From contig CP110630.1 in assembly GCA_026210745.1 (NCBI GenBank), positions 4,340,001 to 4,404,000 of the forward strand: DNA of 64,000 nucleotides, given 5' to 3'. The notes beneath the pieces were generated by a model, which was given only the letters and a program-made list of their open reading frames with translations, ran no database searches and was not told the DNA's origin. The DNA comes from Exobasidium rhododendri. Taxonomy: Eukaryota > Basidiomycota > Exobasidiomycetes > Exobasidiales > Exobasidiaceae. Both the position numbers and the translations under genes were made by a program. Of the stretch, positions 53,365 through 64,000 are shown piece by piece; position 1 is the first letter of the stretch, and every line of letters begins with the position of its first letter.

Positions 53365-55341
53365 ATGGTACGTGAAGCTTCTGTGCCACGCAGAAAGAGC
53401 GCTCTTGCATCCATGAAGAGGAGCGAGGCACAAGCACAAGAACAGCTTCGAGATACAAAGGAGAGCGCCTTCGGCAAGAGCATGAATGATGAGTATGAGA
53501 TTAGTCCAGAAGACAATATTGATGTCAGCGATGATTCAAACGCAAGCGAAAAGCCAGTGAAGAAGAAGTTCAAGGCCGACAAGAAGGTGCGAGCAGGAGA
53601 TGCAGCAAGAGTGCTTGCCATCTTTGAGTCGGAAGGAGAGACTAGCAAGGTGGGGTGCAGCCCCCCTTGGAGGAAGCACGACCTGTCCTACCATCGACCG
53701 CTTCTTCTGGAGGATGGAGGAGTAGGGAGGAAAGGGAGATGCGACTTGCTACAATGGTTCGACAGTGTCAGCACCAGACGATCTATGCCTTGGAGAAAGA
53801 CTTGGATAGATCCAAGCACGGTTGAGGATAAGGGCGAGCTGCGGGAACTGTTGAAGAGGCGAGCATACGAAGTCTGGATTAGTGAGATCATGCTTCAACA
53901 AACTAGAGTACAGACTGTGATAAGCTACTGGACCAATTGGATCGAGAAATGGCCGACGATTGAAAATTTAGCCATGGCGAAACCAGATGAAGTCCTGAGT
54001 GCTTGGAGGGGTCTAGGATATTACAGTAGGGCTACACGAATTCATACGGCCGCCAAGAAAGTAGTGGAAGATGCGGAAATGCAAGGTCTACTGCCCGAGA
54101 CTGCAGAATCACTGGAAAAGAAGGTGCCTGGAGTGGGAAGGTACACGGGAGGTGCGATCTCGTCCATCGTGTTCGGGAATGCAGCGGCCATGGTAGATGG
54201 GAACGTGTTGAGGGTGCTCAGTCGGCAACTAGGCGTCTATGGCGATGTCAAGGGATCGAAGCAGGTGATTGACTTGCTCTGGAAGGCTGCAGATGTTCTG
54301 GTGAAGAAGGTAGCCACAGATGCGTGTCTTCAGGATGAACGTGTGAAGACAGAAAGAAAGGAGACAAAGAGTGATCGACCAGGAAGGTGGGGTCAAGCGT
54401 TGATGGAGCTTGGGAGTACGATCTGCACACCCACTCCCGTTTGTCGAACGTGTCCCATCACAGCCACCTGTCGAACTTTCGGCGAGGGTAGAATTCTAGC
54501 CGACAAGAAACGAAACACATCGCATCAATCGAAAGCAAGAAAGGGTGACATCACCGACGTAGAGGACCTTTGCGCGGTGTGTGAGCCATTTGAGGAGACT
54601 GCTGACTTGGACGAGGAGGACGGATTGGAGTGTGCTGGAGAGAAGAAGCAAGCGCTTGGCAAGGGAGGCGATAAGCCGGCGACCGCGAGGGCGAAGCAAG
54701 CAACCCTGTCCTCCTTTGCTTTTACCAACAGATCATCCGCTTCTAGCAAGAAGCAGACGATGACGACGACGGGGAAGGTCGAGATTGACTCCGCTGAGGA
54801 CTGGAAAATTGTGGAAGATTACTCCAAGAAGTTTCCCATGAAGGTCATCAAGAAGACTGTGCGTCAGCAGGAAACGATCGTATGTGCGATACGCAATCAA
54901 GATGGTAAGTATCTCCTTCACCAGAGACCAGAAAAGGGTGAGTCATTGGAGGAGGGGTCTTTATTTACTTTGTCTACCAATGCTCAAGCCGATACGGATC
55001 CCTTGCCTTCGCCGTGATCAGGACTGCTGGCGGGGCTGTGGGAGCTGCCCAGTCGTGTCCTGCCCGAGAGTAATGACAGCGTTGCATCGGCCAGAAAGGA
55101 GCAGGCCATCGCTTTCGTCAAATCAGCCCTGCTCGATCCTGCCGCTGAATGTCAACAAAGGGGTGAAATCGCGGCGGTTCCTTGGCTTTTTTCACATCTC
55201 AAATTGACCATGCATGTCCATCTCTTCCTTGTTGAGACAGAGGACGAAACCTCCGGTCGGTGGGCAACAAAGCGCGAAGTAGAAGACGAGAGCATGGGAA
55301 CAGGGATGAGGAAGTGTTGGAGTCTGGTCAAGGATCTCTAG
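53365..55341 (+). CDS. adenine DNA glycosylase (MutY/MUTYH)
   Basis: Exons 53365-54937 and 55022-55341 join to 630 residues. A basic N-terminus of about 130 residues is followed by the glycosylase (LLQWFDSVSTRRSMPWRKTW). The catalytic glutamate is in VWISEIMLQQTRVQT, the helix-hairpin-helix is VPGVGRYTGGAISS and the catalytic Asp is in AAMVDGNVLRVLSR. The [4Fe-4S] motif is CTPTPVCRTCPITATC, one residue short of the usual C-x6-C-x2-C-x5-C. A charged linker leads to the Nudix-like 8-oxoG-recognising domain (IVCAIRNQDGKYLLHQRPEKG joined to LLAGLWELPSR). It removes adenine opposite 8-oxoguanine in nucleus and mitochondria. The final intron (54938-55021) splits the Nudix motif; reading through gives a truncated protein ending at 55017. 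Confidence 0.93.
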
Positions 55342-55416
55342 GGCGTAATCATGTTCTGTCTATATTATATCGCATCTTTGAAGCAGTCGATTTTTACATT
55401 GTGAGGGGAAAGAGGT

Positions 55417-55432
55417 GGGGGGGGGGGCGGGG
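55417..55432 (+). repeat. G-rich run (11 G, C, 4 G) in the MutY/OCA spacer
   Basis: Eleven consecutive G, one C and four G lie just downstream of the MutY stop and before the converging OCA-like stop at 55463. The run could fold into a quadruplex on the plus strand. Confidence 0.9.
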
Positions 55433-55462
55433 TATAAGTTGCTGCTACTATTATACATGACA

Positions 55463-57508
55463 CTAATAGCCCTCCAGGTCGAGCGCTTCCAAAGCTAAGC
55501 CGGCATCATCGTCATCATCGTCGTCGTCATCTTCTTCTTCGTCCTCATCATCCTCGTCTTCTTCCTCGTCGTCTTCTTCCGACTCTCCGTCTTCGTCTGC
55601 CTCTTCCTCATCCTTCCCTGCAATCTCGTTTCCGAAGCTGCTGCTCTGACTTCCGTGCTTGCGATGACTAGAATCAAGGAAAGACTCCGTCGATTGCTGC
55701 TGCTGCTCCTCCTCCTCCCGCTGCTTGCGTTCCAATTCTTCTGGTTCAGAGTAGTACTCTTCCTCAGAGATGACTTCGTCGGAGTTCCTATCGATCTCGT
55801 GTCTCTTTAGCACTGGGATTGCCTCACTGATACTCCTTCTCAAGGCCACTGGACGGTGAGCGGCGGCGCTTGTTTCTGAATCGGCTGTCTGATGTGATAA
55901 GTGAGCACCGAGAGGCTCACCTTCCAGACGATGCGGATCTACCCTTTCCTCTTCGTTCGACTGCGTCTCCTGAACGTGAGGATCCGCATGCAGGCCAAGT
56001 CCATGCAATGCGCCGCGCGAAGAGACCGGTTTGACTGCCTTGGATAAAGGACCGGAAGCTCTGGGTGTTGCACCGTTCGACAGGTGAGAAGGCCTGGTAG
56101 GGGTCGATGAACCAAAAGAACTTCGTCGACTCGAGGAGTGAAGGAGGCCTTTCTCGTCTGGTGATCTCGACTTGTTCCCTTTCCAGTCTGTATCGTGCCC
56201 TTCTTCGTCTTCAGGTACCGGCAGATCGTTCTCGTTCGCTAAATTGGCTCCAATGAACTCCAAGTGACTACTGGATGGCGACGTAGGGAGGCTAAGAAGT
56301 TTGTTTGATAGATTGGGAGATTGTTCAGCAGTCGAAACCTTTCGACGAGGTGAGCCCTGTGAAGAGCCAGGTCGAGAGTTGCTCCGTAACATGTCGCTGT
56401 GGTAGTGGTGTGGGTGTAGAGCGTGACTGTGTGTACTAATGCGACCTGTTCGACTGGATGGCCGCGAAGATGAAGGCGAAAAGAGGTTGCTACTTTCCCT
56501 CGAGTGGAACGTGGAATGCGGCTGTGAGGTGACAGAGGACAACGATGACGATGACGGTGGGTGGGGAGGCGGTGGAGGAAGTTTCGGGTCTAGCTCGAAG
56601 CGTAATCGAAGTGTAGGATGCTGAATCGGTAGAGTTCCGACCCCGTAAGTGAGCGCTGATGGTGAGGCTGCACCACTCAGAGGTAGGACGTCGCCACTTG
56701 TCTCTTGTTTGTGACCTTGCGCATGCGAGCCTCGATCGTTGTTCGCTTTCTCCTTTGCAGCGACAATTACATCATAAGGATCTTTGAGCCGTTTAAGCGG
56801 ACTTGGATCGGTCCAAGTCCAATCAGGTATAAATCTTCGTGAAGGCAGTAGTACTCCATCCGGCTTACCAAACTTTTCCACAAAGCCCACCTGATACTGG
56901 AGGACCTCTTCGTCCTGGCCCAGGCTCCTACTTATCTCATCAACAATAGCACGAATTGACCAGGCTTGCACTCTTCGCAAGATAGCTACCAAGAGCGTAC
57001 TAACGCCTTGACCATCCAGGCAGTGAATATACAGAGGTAGTTGTCGAGAGTCCAGGAGATGCTAAGAGGAGATGATTAAGTTAATGCCGCTGACACAGAG
57101 ACATTGTGGCCTCGTCGCATTGCTCACCAATAGTGCCTCGCCTGCTGCCTCCTTGCTCAGCCCACCTCCGTCATCCTTTGGCTTTTCACACTTGACATGA
57201 ACCAATGAGACGCCCGAACTTTTCGCCCAATCTGCTACAGCTTTGTCCAGCACTTCGAGTGGCTTTGGTGTAAGCGAAAGAACCGTTTTCAGCCGAAGTC
57301 TCGAGAGGAAGGGTATGTTTCGACGATGTGGAAAGGCGCCTCTGTAGATGGACTGCGTTAACACTGGACTGTTCGCTGAAATGTCGACAGGGTGAGCAAC
57401 AAGACTGAAGCGGAGGGGTGCTATCAAAGGTGTCAACTGCCCTATGAAAGGACCGCCGTCACTGACATTGACTAGTCCGCCCCGACCCACTCCTCCCACT
57501 GCTTCCAT
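55463..57508 (-). CDS. OCA/SIW14-type tyrosine phosphatase-like protein with degenerate P-loop
   Basis: Exons on the minus strand are 57508-57128 and 57061-55463, joining to 659 residues. The N-terminal third has the fungal Siw14/Oca fold: SIYRGAFPHRRNIPFLSRLR, LKTVLSLTPKPLEVL, then YIHCLDGQGVSTLLVAILRR and VQAWSIRAIVDEISRS. In active members the loop is HCxxGxxRT. Here the Cys is kept but the Arg position is Val (C-L-D-G-Q-G-V-S-T), so the CX5R motif is broken. It is then probably a pseudophosphatase or regulatory member, as some Oca proteins are thought to be. The C-terminal 400 residues are low-complexity Ser/Pro/His, ending in a strongly acidic run (EDDEEEDEDDEDEEEDD and more Asp) with a Gln run before it. 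Active Siw14 has 281 residues, so this is much longer. Divergent with PPG1, 271 nt apart. Confidence 0.86.
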
Positions 57509-57778
57509 TCTGTGTCAAGGCTACTTGAAAGGCAATGGAATGATGCAGCTGGAGCGTAGCAACATAGAGTGCTATAACCAAGTGGGGAAGGTTGATTCAC
57601 GTGTTCTCTCAATTGGAAGTCGCTGGGAGGGATGGCGGGGAAGTAAGAATGACGATAACAAACTGCATACATGGCCCATCGCTCATCAACACAACAATCT
57701 CAGTAACCTTACGTGCAGGAACAGGGATAGCGACTAGATCTTCGCAGGCCTACCCAGCTCACTCGCAGCGGACCTGTG

Positions 57779-59224
57779 ATGGCTTTTGACCTAGATGCTT
57801 GTATAGTTCAATTGTTGCAAAAGCAATTGTTGGGGGAAGCGTTGCTACGTGAAATATGCGAAAAGACAAAGGAACTTCTCATGAGAGAGTCCAATGTCGT
57901 TCACATCTCTTCACCAGTCACAGTCGTCGGAGACATCCATGGGTGAGAGGGTGAAACTACAATCGGGGACTCACGGCTTGACTGACGCTCTTCTGTACGA
58001 GCCAGTCAATTCTACGACTTGATCGAGATCTTCCGGATAGGCGGATACTCGCCACATACCAATTATCTCTTCCTGGGTATGTCCAAGGAATTCCCTCATG
58101 ATTTGCCAGAAGGAGTTTACTAACAGGCTAGTCTGTACTCCCATCTCAGGCGATTACGTAGACAGAGGGCTGTTCTCGGTAGAGACGATCTCGCTCCTTA
58201 CATGTCTCAAGTTGCGCTATCCTGATCGAGTCCAGCTCATACGAGGCAACCACGAGAGCAGGGCAGTCACGCAAACGTACGGCTTCTACACCGAATGCAC
58301 TCGCAAATACGGAAATGCAAACGTATGGACTTACTTCACCGACATGTTTGACTTTTTGACGCTGTCAACAGTGATTGACGACCAGATATTCTGTGTGCAT
58401 GGAGGTGAGATCCTGAAGTCATGGCTGTCCTCTGTTTAAAAGTTACATTCTCTTCTGACTCGCAAAGCTTGCAGGTCTTTCACCCTCCGTTCACTTCATC
58501 GATCAGGTCAAGGTTATAGACAGATTTCGAGGTGCGTCTTCGTATCGAACTTACACTTCTCCCATCGTGTTGCCTCCTTCTCATCTACGAAATGCCTCTA
58601 CACCTCACCCCCACAGAGATCCCACACGAAGGACCCATGGCCGATTTAGTGTGGTCGGATCCAGATCCAGACAAGGAGGAATTTGCCATCTCACCAAGGT
58701 TCGTGCTTGCAAGCACACGTACACGCTTTGCGTGATGCTGACAATCCTCCTTCTACTTCTTCCACTGTACTTGCAGGGGCGCCGGGTTTACATTTGGGTC
58801 TTCGGTCGTCAAGCACTTCCTAGCAAGGAACAACATGTCACACATCTTACGAGCTCATCAACTCTGCATGGAAGGGTTCTCGGTACTCTATGATGATCGC
58901 TTGAGTACAGTATGGAGTGCTCCGAACTACTGCTATCGATGTGGAAATTTGGCAAGTATCCTTGAAGTCGGACCAGGTGGATCGAAGCACTTTAACACTT
59001 TTGAAGCAGCGCCGGAGAATGAAAGGGATGGTCCAGCCCAGGCTGCACAAGCAGCACAAGCAGCCCAGGCAGCCCAAGCCAACGGCGAGGTGTTCAAGGT
59101 CAGTACGATGTAGCTCGTTGAAGAGTGGGTGGTGTGGAGAGTACTAAAATTTCTTTCCCCTTTCTTCCTTTTCTATCCTGCCCTCTTCCTCTTGCAGCCA
59201 CCACAAGTCGAATACTTTCTATGA
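57779..59224 (+). CDS. PPG1: PP2A-like serine/threonine phosphatase PPG1
   Basis: Seven exons (57779-57942, 58006-58076, 58150-58404, 58475-58531, 58617-58698, 58777-59098, 59198-59224) join to 325 residues. The start is [20 protein letters not shown], then [76 protein letters not shown] and [17 protein letters not shown], all intact PPP motifs. The mix [15 protein letters not shown] and [11 protein letters not shown] matches Ppg1 rather than PP2A or Sit4. It is implicated in glycogen accumulation and in the STRIPAK-type Far complex in yeast. Before the YFL tail an insert of [14 protein letters not shown] encoded by GCACAAGCA-like repeats (59040-59080) lengthens the C-terminus. The end PQVEYFL is the carboxymethyl-site-like tail. 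Confidence 0.93.
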
Positions 59225-59522
59225 CACTATCCCAACCTGCAATATCCCCATCAGCATCGCATGCTTCACTACCCCCTCATTAGAAAAAGTGGCCAGAAAG
59301 ATCTCACTTCACAAAGACAACTCTGCTCTCTATACCCTGCATCTTTCCCTCCCACAAGAGTAATAAAGGCTCACCGCATTCAATATAAGATTCAATTCAT
59401 CAATAGCTTAGTGACTAGATAGACTGAGGGGTGTGTAAAAGTGTGCGGCGGGAGAAATGACGTGAGGTCCGTAATAAGAGTACGAAGAATGCTGCTCTGG
59501 TAGGGGCAGAGAGGACTTGCAC
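59225..59522. other. convergent spacer PPG1 / SCP160
   Basis: 298 nt of 3' UTR-like sequence between converging stops. A poly(A)-rich context (ATTAGAAAAAGT) is seen at 59279. No gene was recognised. Confidence 0.5.
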
Positions 59523-62500
59523 TCAATCTCTGTTGCCCCTTTGTCTGGCAATCTTTTCTATCGTTTCAGTGGCATCGTCAATGTTTGCCTCTTTACCCAG
59601 GATGATGACCACTCCACCATAATCTCTTGGAATCTCGATCAAACAATCCGTCTGATTCTCAATTTCCCGGAGTCCGGCCCCTCCTCTTCCAACGATCCTT
59701 GGGATTGACCTTTGCGGTATTTCAATCGTTCCAATGGAGTCAAAGCTTTTCAATTTGCTCACTTGATTTTCTAGTTCTAGAATGGCTTCTTCTATTGAAG
59801 GCAACGATCTACCGCTCAACGACCAAGAGACTGGTTCGCCTTTAATGGAAGTGGACAGGTTCCACTTGTCGATCTTGATAGAAAACATGCCGATGGTGTC
59901 CTCGTCGTCGTCGATTCGAGCACTCGACGTCGCGTCTGGCTTCTGATGACCGACCTGCTCGGCCAAGGGGGCGGCGTTCAATCGAGGCATGTCAATCGAG
60001 ACACCGTAGTCACTGCGTAGTTGCCGGAGAATGGAGCTACTTGCCAGTCGATCTGCAACCCCTCGGGGAATGGAGATGACCTTTGAATTGGATGCAAATG
60101 ACTCGGCAATTTCTGCCTTGAGAGCGTCACAGTCCGCTTTCGATCCTTGAATCTTGACGATGCTCTCCTTCGCGGCGTCTTTCAACTCATCGGCATTGCT
60201 GACCTCAAAGTCGTTGTACTCTCTCCAAGTGGGCACGATGATCTTGGCAGACTTGTAGATGGCTTGCAACTCTCGAATTCTGCCCATCAGCGAGCGTTGT
60301 TGGCCAGGCGCTACAACCACTCCTACGACTACGCGATCGCCAAACTCTTTGGCAAGCTTCTCCAACTCCACCTTTACCTTTCCTGCCAAGTCGGCTGGTC
60401 CTCGGACAGTGACTATGTCGCCATCGCCACCCTCACCACCACCACGTCGAGGAAATTGAATGAGCTGAGCAGCAGTCTTGGAGTCACTTGGTCCTCCCAC
60501 GCTAGCAATGATGTCGCGCAAATTCTGACCCCCTGGTCCTATCAGTTGACCGTGGAATTTGGCGGGAATCTGAATAGAGTAAGACGCCTCGGAATCCACA
60601 TCTGCTGCCACGGCCAGGATCTCTTTCTTGGCCGCAGCAATGGCTGCCTTTGTTCCTCGAAGTCGAATCGATGTAGTGCCCTCTTGTCCATTCTTGCCAC
60701 CGTCTTCTCGATCGACATCGATCTGTGCGTCGGTCTCGTCTCGGATTCGATTTACGTTCGCACCTCCTTTGCCCATGATTCGTGCGATGCTCTTGGAACT
60801 GACGGGAACGGTGATCACGTTGTTGTTCTCCTTTTCGTACTCGATCAATTCCAACAGTTCAGCCTTTGCGCCTTCGACACCCTTCTTGCCTCCCTTGATG
60901 ACTATCTCGTCGGACTTCTGTTCGCTGTTCTTGCCGCCTTCCCCTTGGCTTGGGAAGTTGATTCGAACGGCGTAGTTGTCTTGTAAGCGAGTGACGTACT
61001 TGCCCCCTTGACCGATGATCGAGCCGTGAAGGTTCGGTGGCACCTTGAGCGTCAGCGAAGTCTCGTCCGCCAACTTTTCTGCCTGTCCCAAGATACGCCT
61101 CTTTGCCTCTTCTACGTTTTCCTTTCTTCCAACGATGACCACCTTTGCTTTGGGTGCTTTCTTGCCAGTACTTTCGGCAGCACTGCTGTTGCTATCGCCA
61201 AAGTCGATGCGCACTCCCAGGTCTTCTCTCAACTTTGTCACGCCAGATCCACCCCGACCGACGATGTGAGGAATGTGCTGTGAGTCGATTGTGAACTCGA
61301 CAGTATGGCCGTTGACGATGGAGTCTTGCTCGGCTTCCTCAGCTATCCTTCGAATCTCGCTGACCACTCTTTGCACCTCGTTGCTAGGTCCACGAATGGT
61401 GACAATGTCTTCCTCGCTAGTACCTTTACTTCCTCCTGCACTCGGTCCAGAGGAACCCAGCTTCACAGCGACCAATCTTTCCTCTCCAATGATGGCATTC
61501 AACGTTGTTCCATTTGGTCCTAAGATGGCGCGATGGAACTTGGCTGGAACATCGACCGTCTCCGTCTTGAGGTCGGCGGCCTGCTTGCTCACCTTTTCCA
61601 TCTCCTCCTTCACGCCCTCAAGGATGCCAGCGACGGCAGCATCTCTAGCCTTCTTCTCTTTGGGCAAGCTTTCAATCACAGCTACGTCACTCAGAATGAC
61701 AGCAACGTCAGATCTTGCCTCTCCGCTGGCATCACCGGTAGGCGTAGGGGGAAAGATTACGTCGACGCCCATCTTGGAGAATTGATGTAAGCCAGCTCCC
61801 TTCTTGCCGATGATGAATCGATGAAGGAGCGGGTCGATCTCCAACACCGAAACGAACGTCGGGGGAACACTCTTCACCAGTGTCTCCAATTGCGATCGAA
61901 TTTGTGCCACATTACCAGCATCGGCACCCACAATTTCAATCTGTGCCGTTCCGGAAGACTCTACAATGGCAGGCCTCGGCACAAAGACTTGGACAGCTTG
62001 CTCCCTAGGCAGCTTTCCACTGACGCTCAACCATCGTAGCAAAACTTTTGCATGCTCTAGGTTACGATGAGCAGCAGCTACGTCCACGATCTCCACGCGC
62101 ACTGCATTGGCTTTCTCCATGGCAGCCGTCAAGGCGAGCGGTAATCGAGCTTGCGGTCCTCGAATGGTGACGTTGTCCGATGGGTCATCGATGGAAGCCA
62201 ATTCAATGCTGCAAGACGTAGATGAGAGAATCTCCTGAGCCGCTTCCCCAACCAAGAACCGATGTTGACGCTTTGGAATGCTAATCTGAAGCGTTCGAAA
62301 CGTTCTCTTCATTTCTTCCACTTGTCTTTCGATGGATTGAACTGTAGAAGTGACCGCCTCACGATCACCGCTGACTATGATGCTTAAATCCCGTTCCCGT
62401 CTGGGTTCGCTGACGTCCGCTTCTGCTTCTTTGGGAGGCAAAAAGGCGGCACGAGGTGGTACTTTGATCGTCACGTCGCCTTGGTCCAACGGAGTCGCAT

Positions 62501-63625
62501 TGCTACCCTTCGCAATAGCAATAAAGGGATAAAAGACAGGATCGATATGAGTTAGACGTTGCGTAGTTCGAGAAGTCTTTTCAGACACGATTGCGGAGAT
62601 CATGTCCTTGGCGGTACGAGCATTTATCTCATCACCATCGATCGTGACAGAAATTTGTTCGTCGAGGTCATAATCAACGTCACCGGAAGGCTTGGCCCCT
62701 TGAGCGTTGGCACCACCCTCCTGCTTTGGTATAGTGATGTTGACTCCGGTCTTTTCTCGGATCTCTTTCAAGTTTTTCCCTACCCAAGCAGAGACGATAG
62801 GAGAATTTTTGGTCAGCACATTGAAAGGATGAAAGGAAAAGGAATTAGCAGGTACATCTTACCTTTGGCACCAATGACATAGGCGGCCAGAGAGGCAGGG
62901 ATCATGACCGACAGTGTGACCTGTGATTGAGCTGTCAGTAATGATAGTGGCAAGCAGGCAAGCTACTTCTTCGTCATAGTCACACTCACATTTCTGGCCA
63001 GACCAACGGTCAAGTCCTTTCTGGCAGCCTTGACCAATGATTCTTTCGGACCCCTTACTACAAAGGTAGTGGAAGATCTAGTCGATGAAGCTTCGATATT
63101 GACATCCTTATTCTTGTACTCAAGTTGCAGTCGGGCCATGACTTTTTTCATCAATCGTGATGACTCTTCCGAGCTTGGCATTGAGAACGTCTCTTGAAAC
63201 ATGGCACGCTGGATCACCGGAGCATTTCCCGTCCAGATTGGAGCAGCAGGAGCAGCGCCTTGGAGTTGAGGCTTCTTGCCCCACTGACCTTTGGCAACTG
63301 GAGCACCAGCGCCGAGAGAGGGGAAAGCGGATTCCGAATTGCTGTAGAGGGGACAGCACACCTCTGTTAGCTCTACGAATGCACCGCTTTGACATACACA
63401 CAGCTCTCACAAGTCAGGTTGTCTTGTGCCATTTGCGCGGCTGTTGGAGACCGAAGCAAAACCATTACCATTACCGTTCACAGGTGCATCTACCTTGACT
63501 GCTGGAAAAGGATCCTGAGCAGAAATGGAGGGAAAGGGATCAAGAGCGGGAGCAGAAGACGATTGAGGAGCACTGGCAGCCTGCTGCTGTTGGTGCATAG
63601 CTTGGAGTTCGGCAGCGGAGACCAT
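59523..63625 (-). CDS. SCP160: multi-KH-domain RNA-binding protein SCP160/vigilin
   Basis: Exons on the minus strand are 63625-63411, 63341-62990, 62920-62863 and 62779-59523, joining to 1293 residues. At least eight KH domains carry an intact GxxG loop: [69 protein letters not shown] and RIVGRGGAGL. One (FLVGEAAQEIL) is degenerate. The first KH is restored only by the join of exons 3 and 4 across a tiny 58-nt exon. The N-terminus (MVSAAELQAMHQQQQAA) has Gln and Ser/Ala runs, a frequent Vigilin/Scp160 lead. It binds ribosomes and ER-bound mRNA in yeast and is linked to ploidy control. Yeast Scp160 has 1222 residues and about 14 KH units. Start 63625 is the first ATG of the frame. Confidence 0.94.
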
Positions 63626-64000
63626 GACGGGCAAGAGACAGTTGACGGCGACAATAAGAGACGATAGTGACCAGGTGTTTTTCTTCTTTTTGAAGTACTA
63701 TCTTCGCATACAAAGAAATGAGATGGGAAGAGAGTGAGCGTTTTGTTGCAGCGGTGCTTGTAAGAGATTGGCGACTCTGTGTGATATTCAGAAGATTACC
63801 TCTCATATTTGCACACCAACTCTTCCAGGAAGCTCCACGCCCAGACTTGACACGCGAATGGACTGTGCATGATGTGCACTGTGATGCATACTGTAGTTAG
63901 TAAATGTATACAACAACTTGCTGAGGCTAATTATCTCTTTGTGATCCGGAGGGAACAAGGGAAAAAAAAAAGACCGACGAAGAAGTCGAAAGCGCACCTA
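63626..64000. promoter_or_regulatory. SCP160 upstream region, window right edge
   Basis: 375 nt up to the window end. It should contain the SCP160 promoter. A (A)10 run sits at about 63961-63971. Small frames on both strands lack motifs. A gene beginning beyond the edge cannot be excluded. Confidence 0.4.

Noticed and set aside
60147-60986. 279-codon plus-strand open frame
   Set aside because: It lies fully antisense to the KH-domain protein SCP160. Its composition is explained by the mirrored repeats of that gene, and it has no recognisable family.

Overview
The window is nuclear DNA from a fungus, most likely a basidiomycete; I cannot settle the class. Genes are dense (27 protein-coding genes in 64 kb) and on both strands. 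Most carry short introns with GTRAGT-type donors and CAG/TAG/AAG acceptors. Three complex I subunits are present, which excludes the Saccharomyces lineage. I see no tRNA, rRNA, CRISPR array, transposon or prokaryotic operon. Exon joins were assembled by eye, and every joined reading frame below sums to a whole number of codons.

Layout. 0-6 kb: a left-truncated ERT1-type Zn2Cys6 regulator, a complex I 21 kDa-type subunit, RPB10, the PP2A catalytic subunit and complex I NDUFB8. 6-17.4 kb: RAD2/XPG, SNU23, cytosolic isoleucyl-tRNA synthetase and a LisH-WD40 protein. 17.6-22.6 kb: a peroxisome/lipid pair, fatty aldehyde dehydrogenase followed by PEX5. 23-31 kb: an unrecognised basic protein, ARP4 and mitochondrial Lon. 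31-46 kb: XRN1, ADA2, U2AF1, COQ1, VPS16 and complex I NDUFS5. 47-55 kb: ribosomal P0, SLC1, a ubiquitin-like/WLM metalloprotease, the Rps3 methyltransferase SFM1 and a MutY glycosylase. 55-64 kb: an OCA/SIW14-type phosphatase relative without the catalytic arginine, PPG1, and the multi-KH protein SCP160.

Themes. Respiratory function recurs (three complex I subunits, COQ1, Lon, an ERT1-like regulator), but the genes are separated by unrelated housekeeping genes, so this is not a functional cluster. The most interesting signal is in the fatty aldehyde dehydrogenase gene. If the last intron is removed, the protein ends in a hydrophobic tail anchor. If it is kept, translation runs into the 5' splice donor, which encodes -SARL-stop, a canonical-type peroxisomal PTS1. 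One gene can therefore make an ER-anchored and a peroxisomal enzyme, and the PTS1 receptor gene PEX5 lies directly downstream.

Other points: several genes have coding first exons of only 3 to 16 nt; a (CT)21 microsatellite sits at a 3' splice site in NDUFB8; the MutY iron-sulfur cysteine spacing is one residue short; and the spacer downstream of the unrecognised gene holds two compact hairpins.
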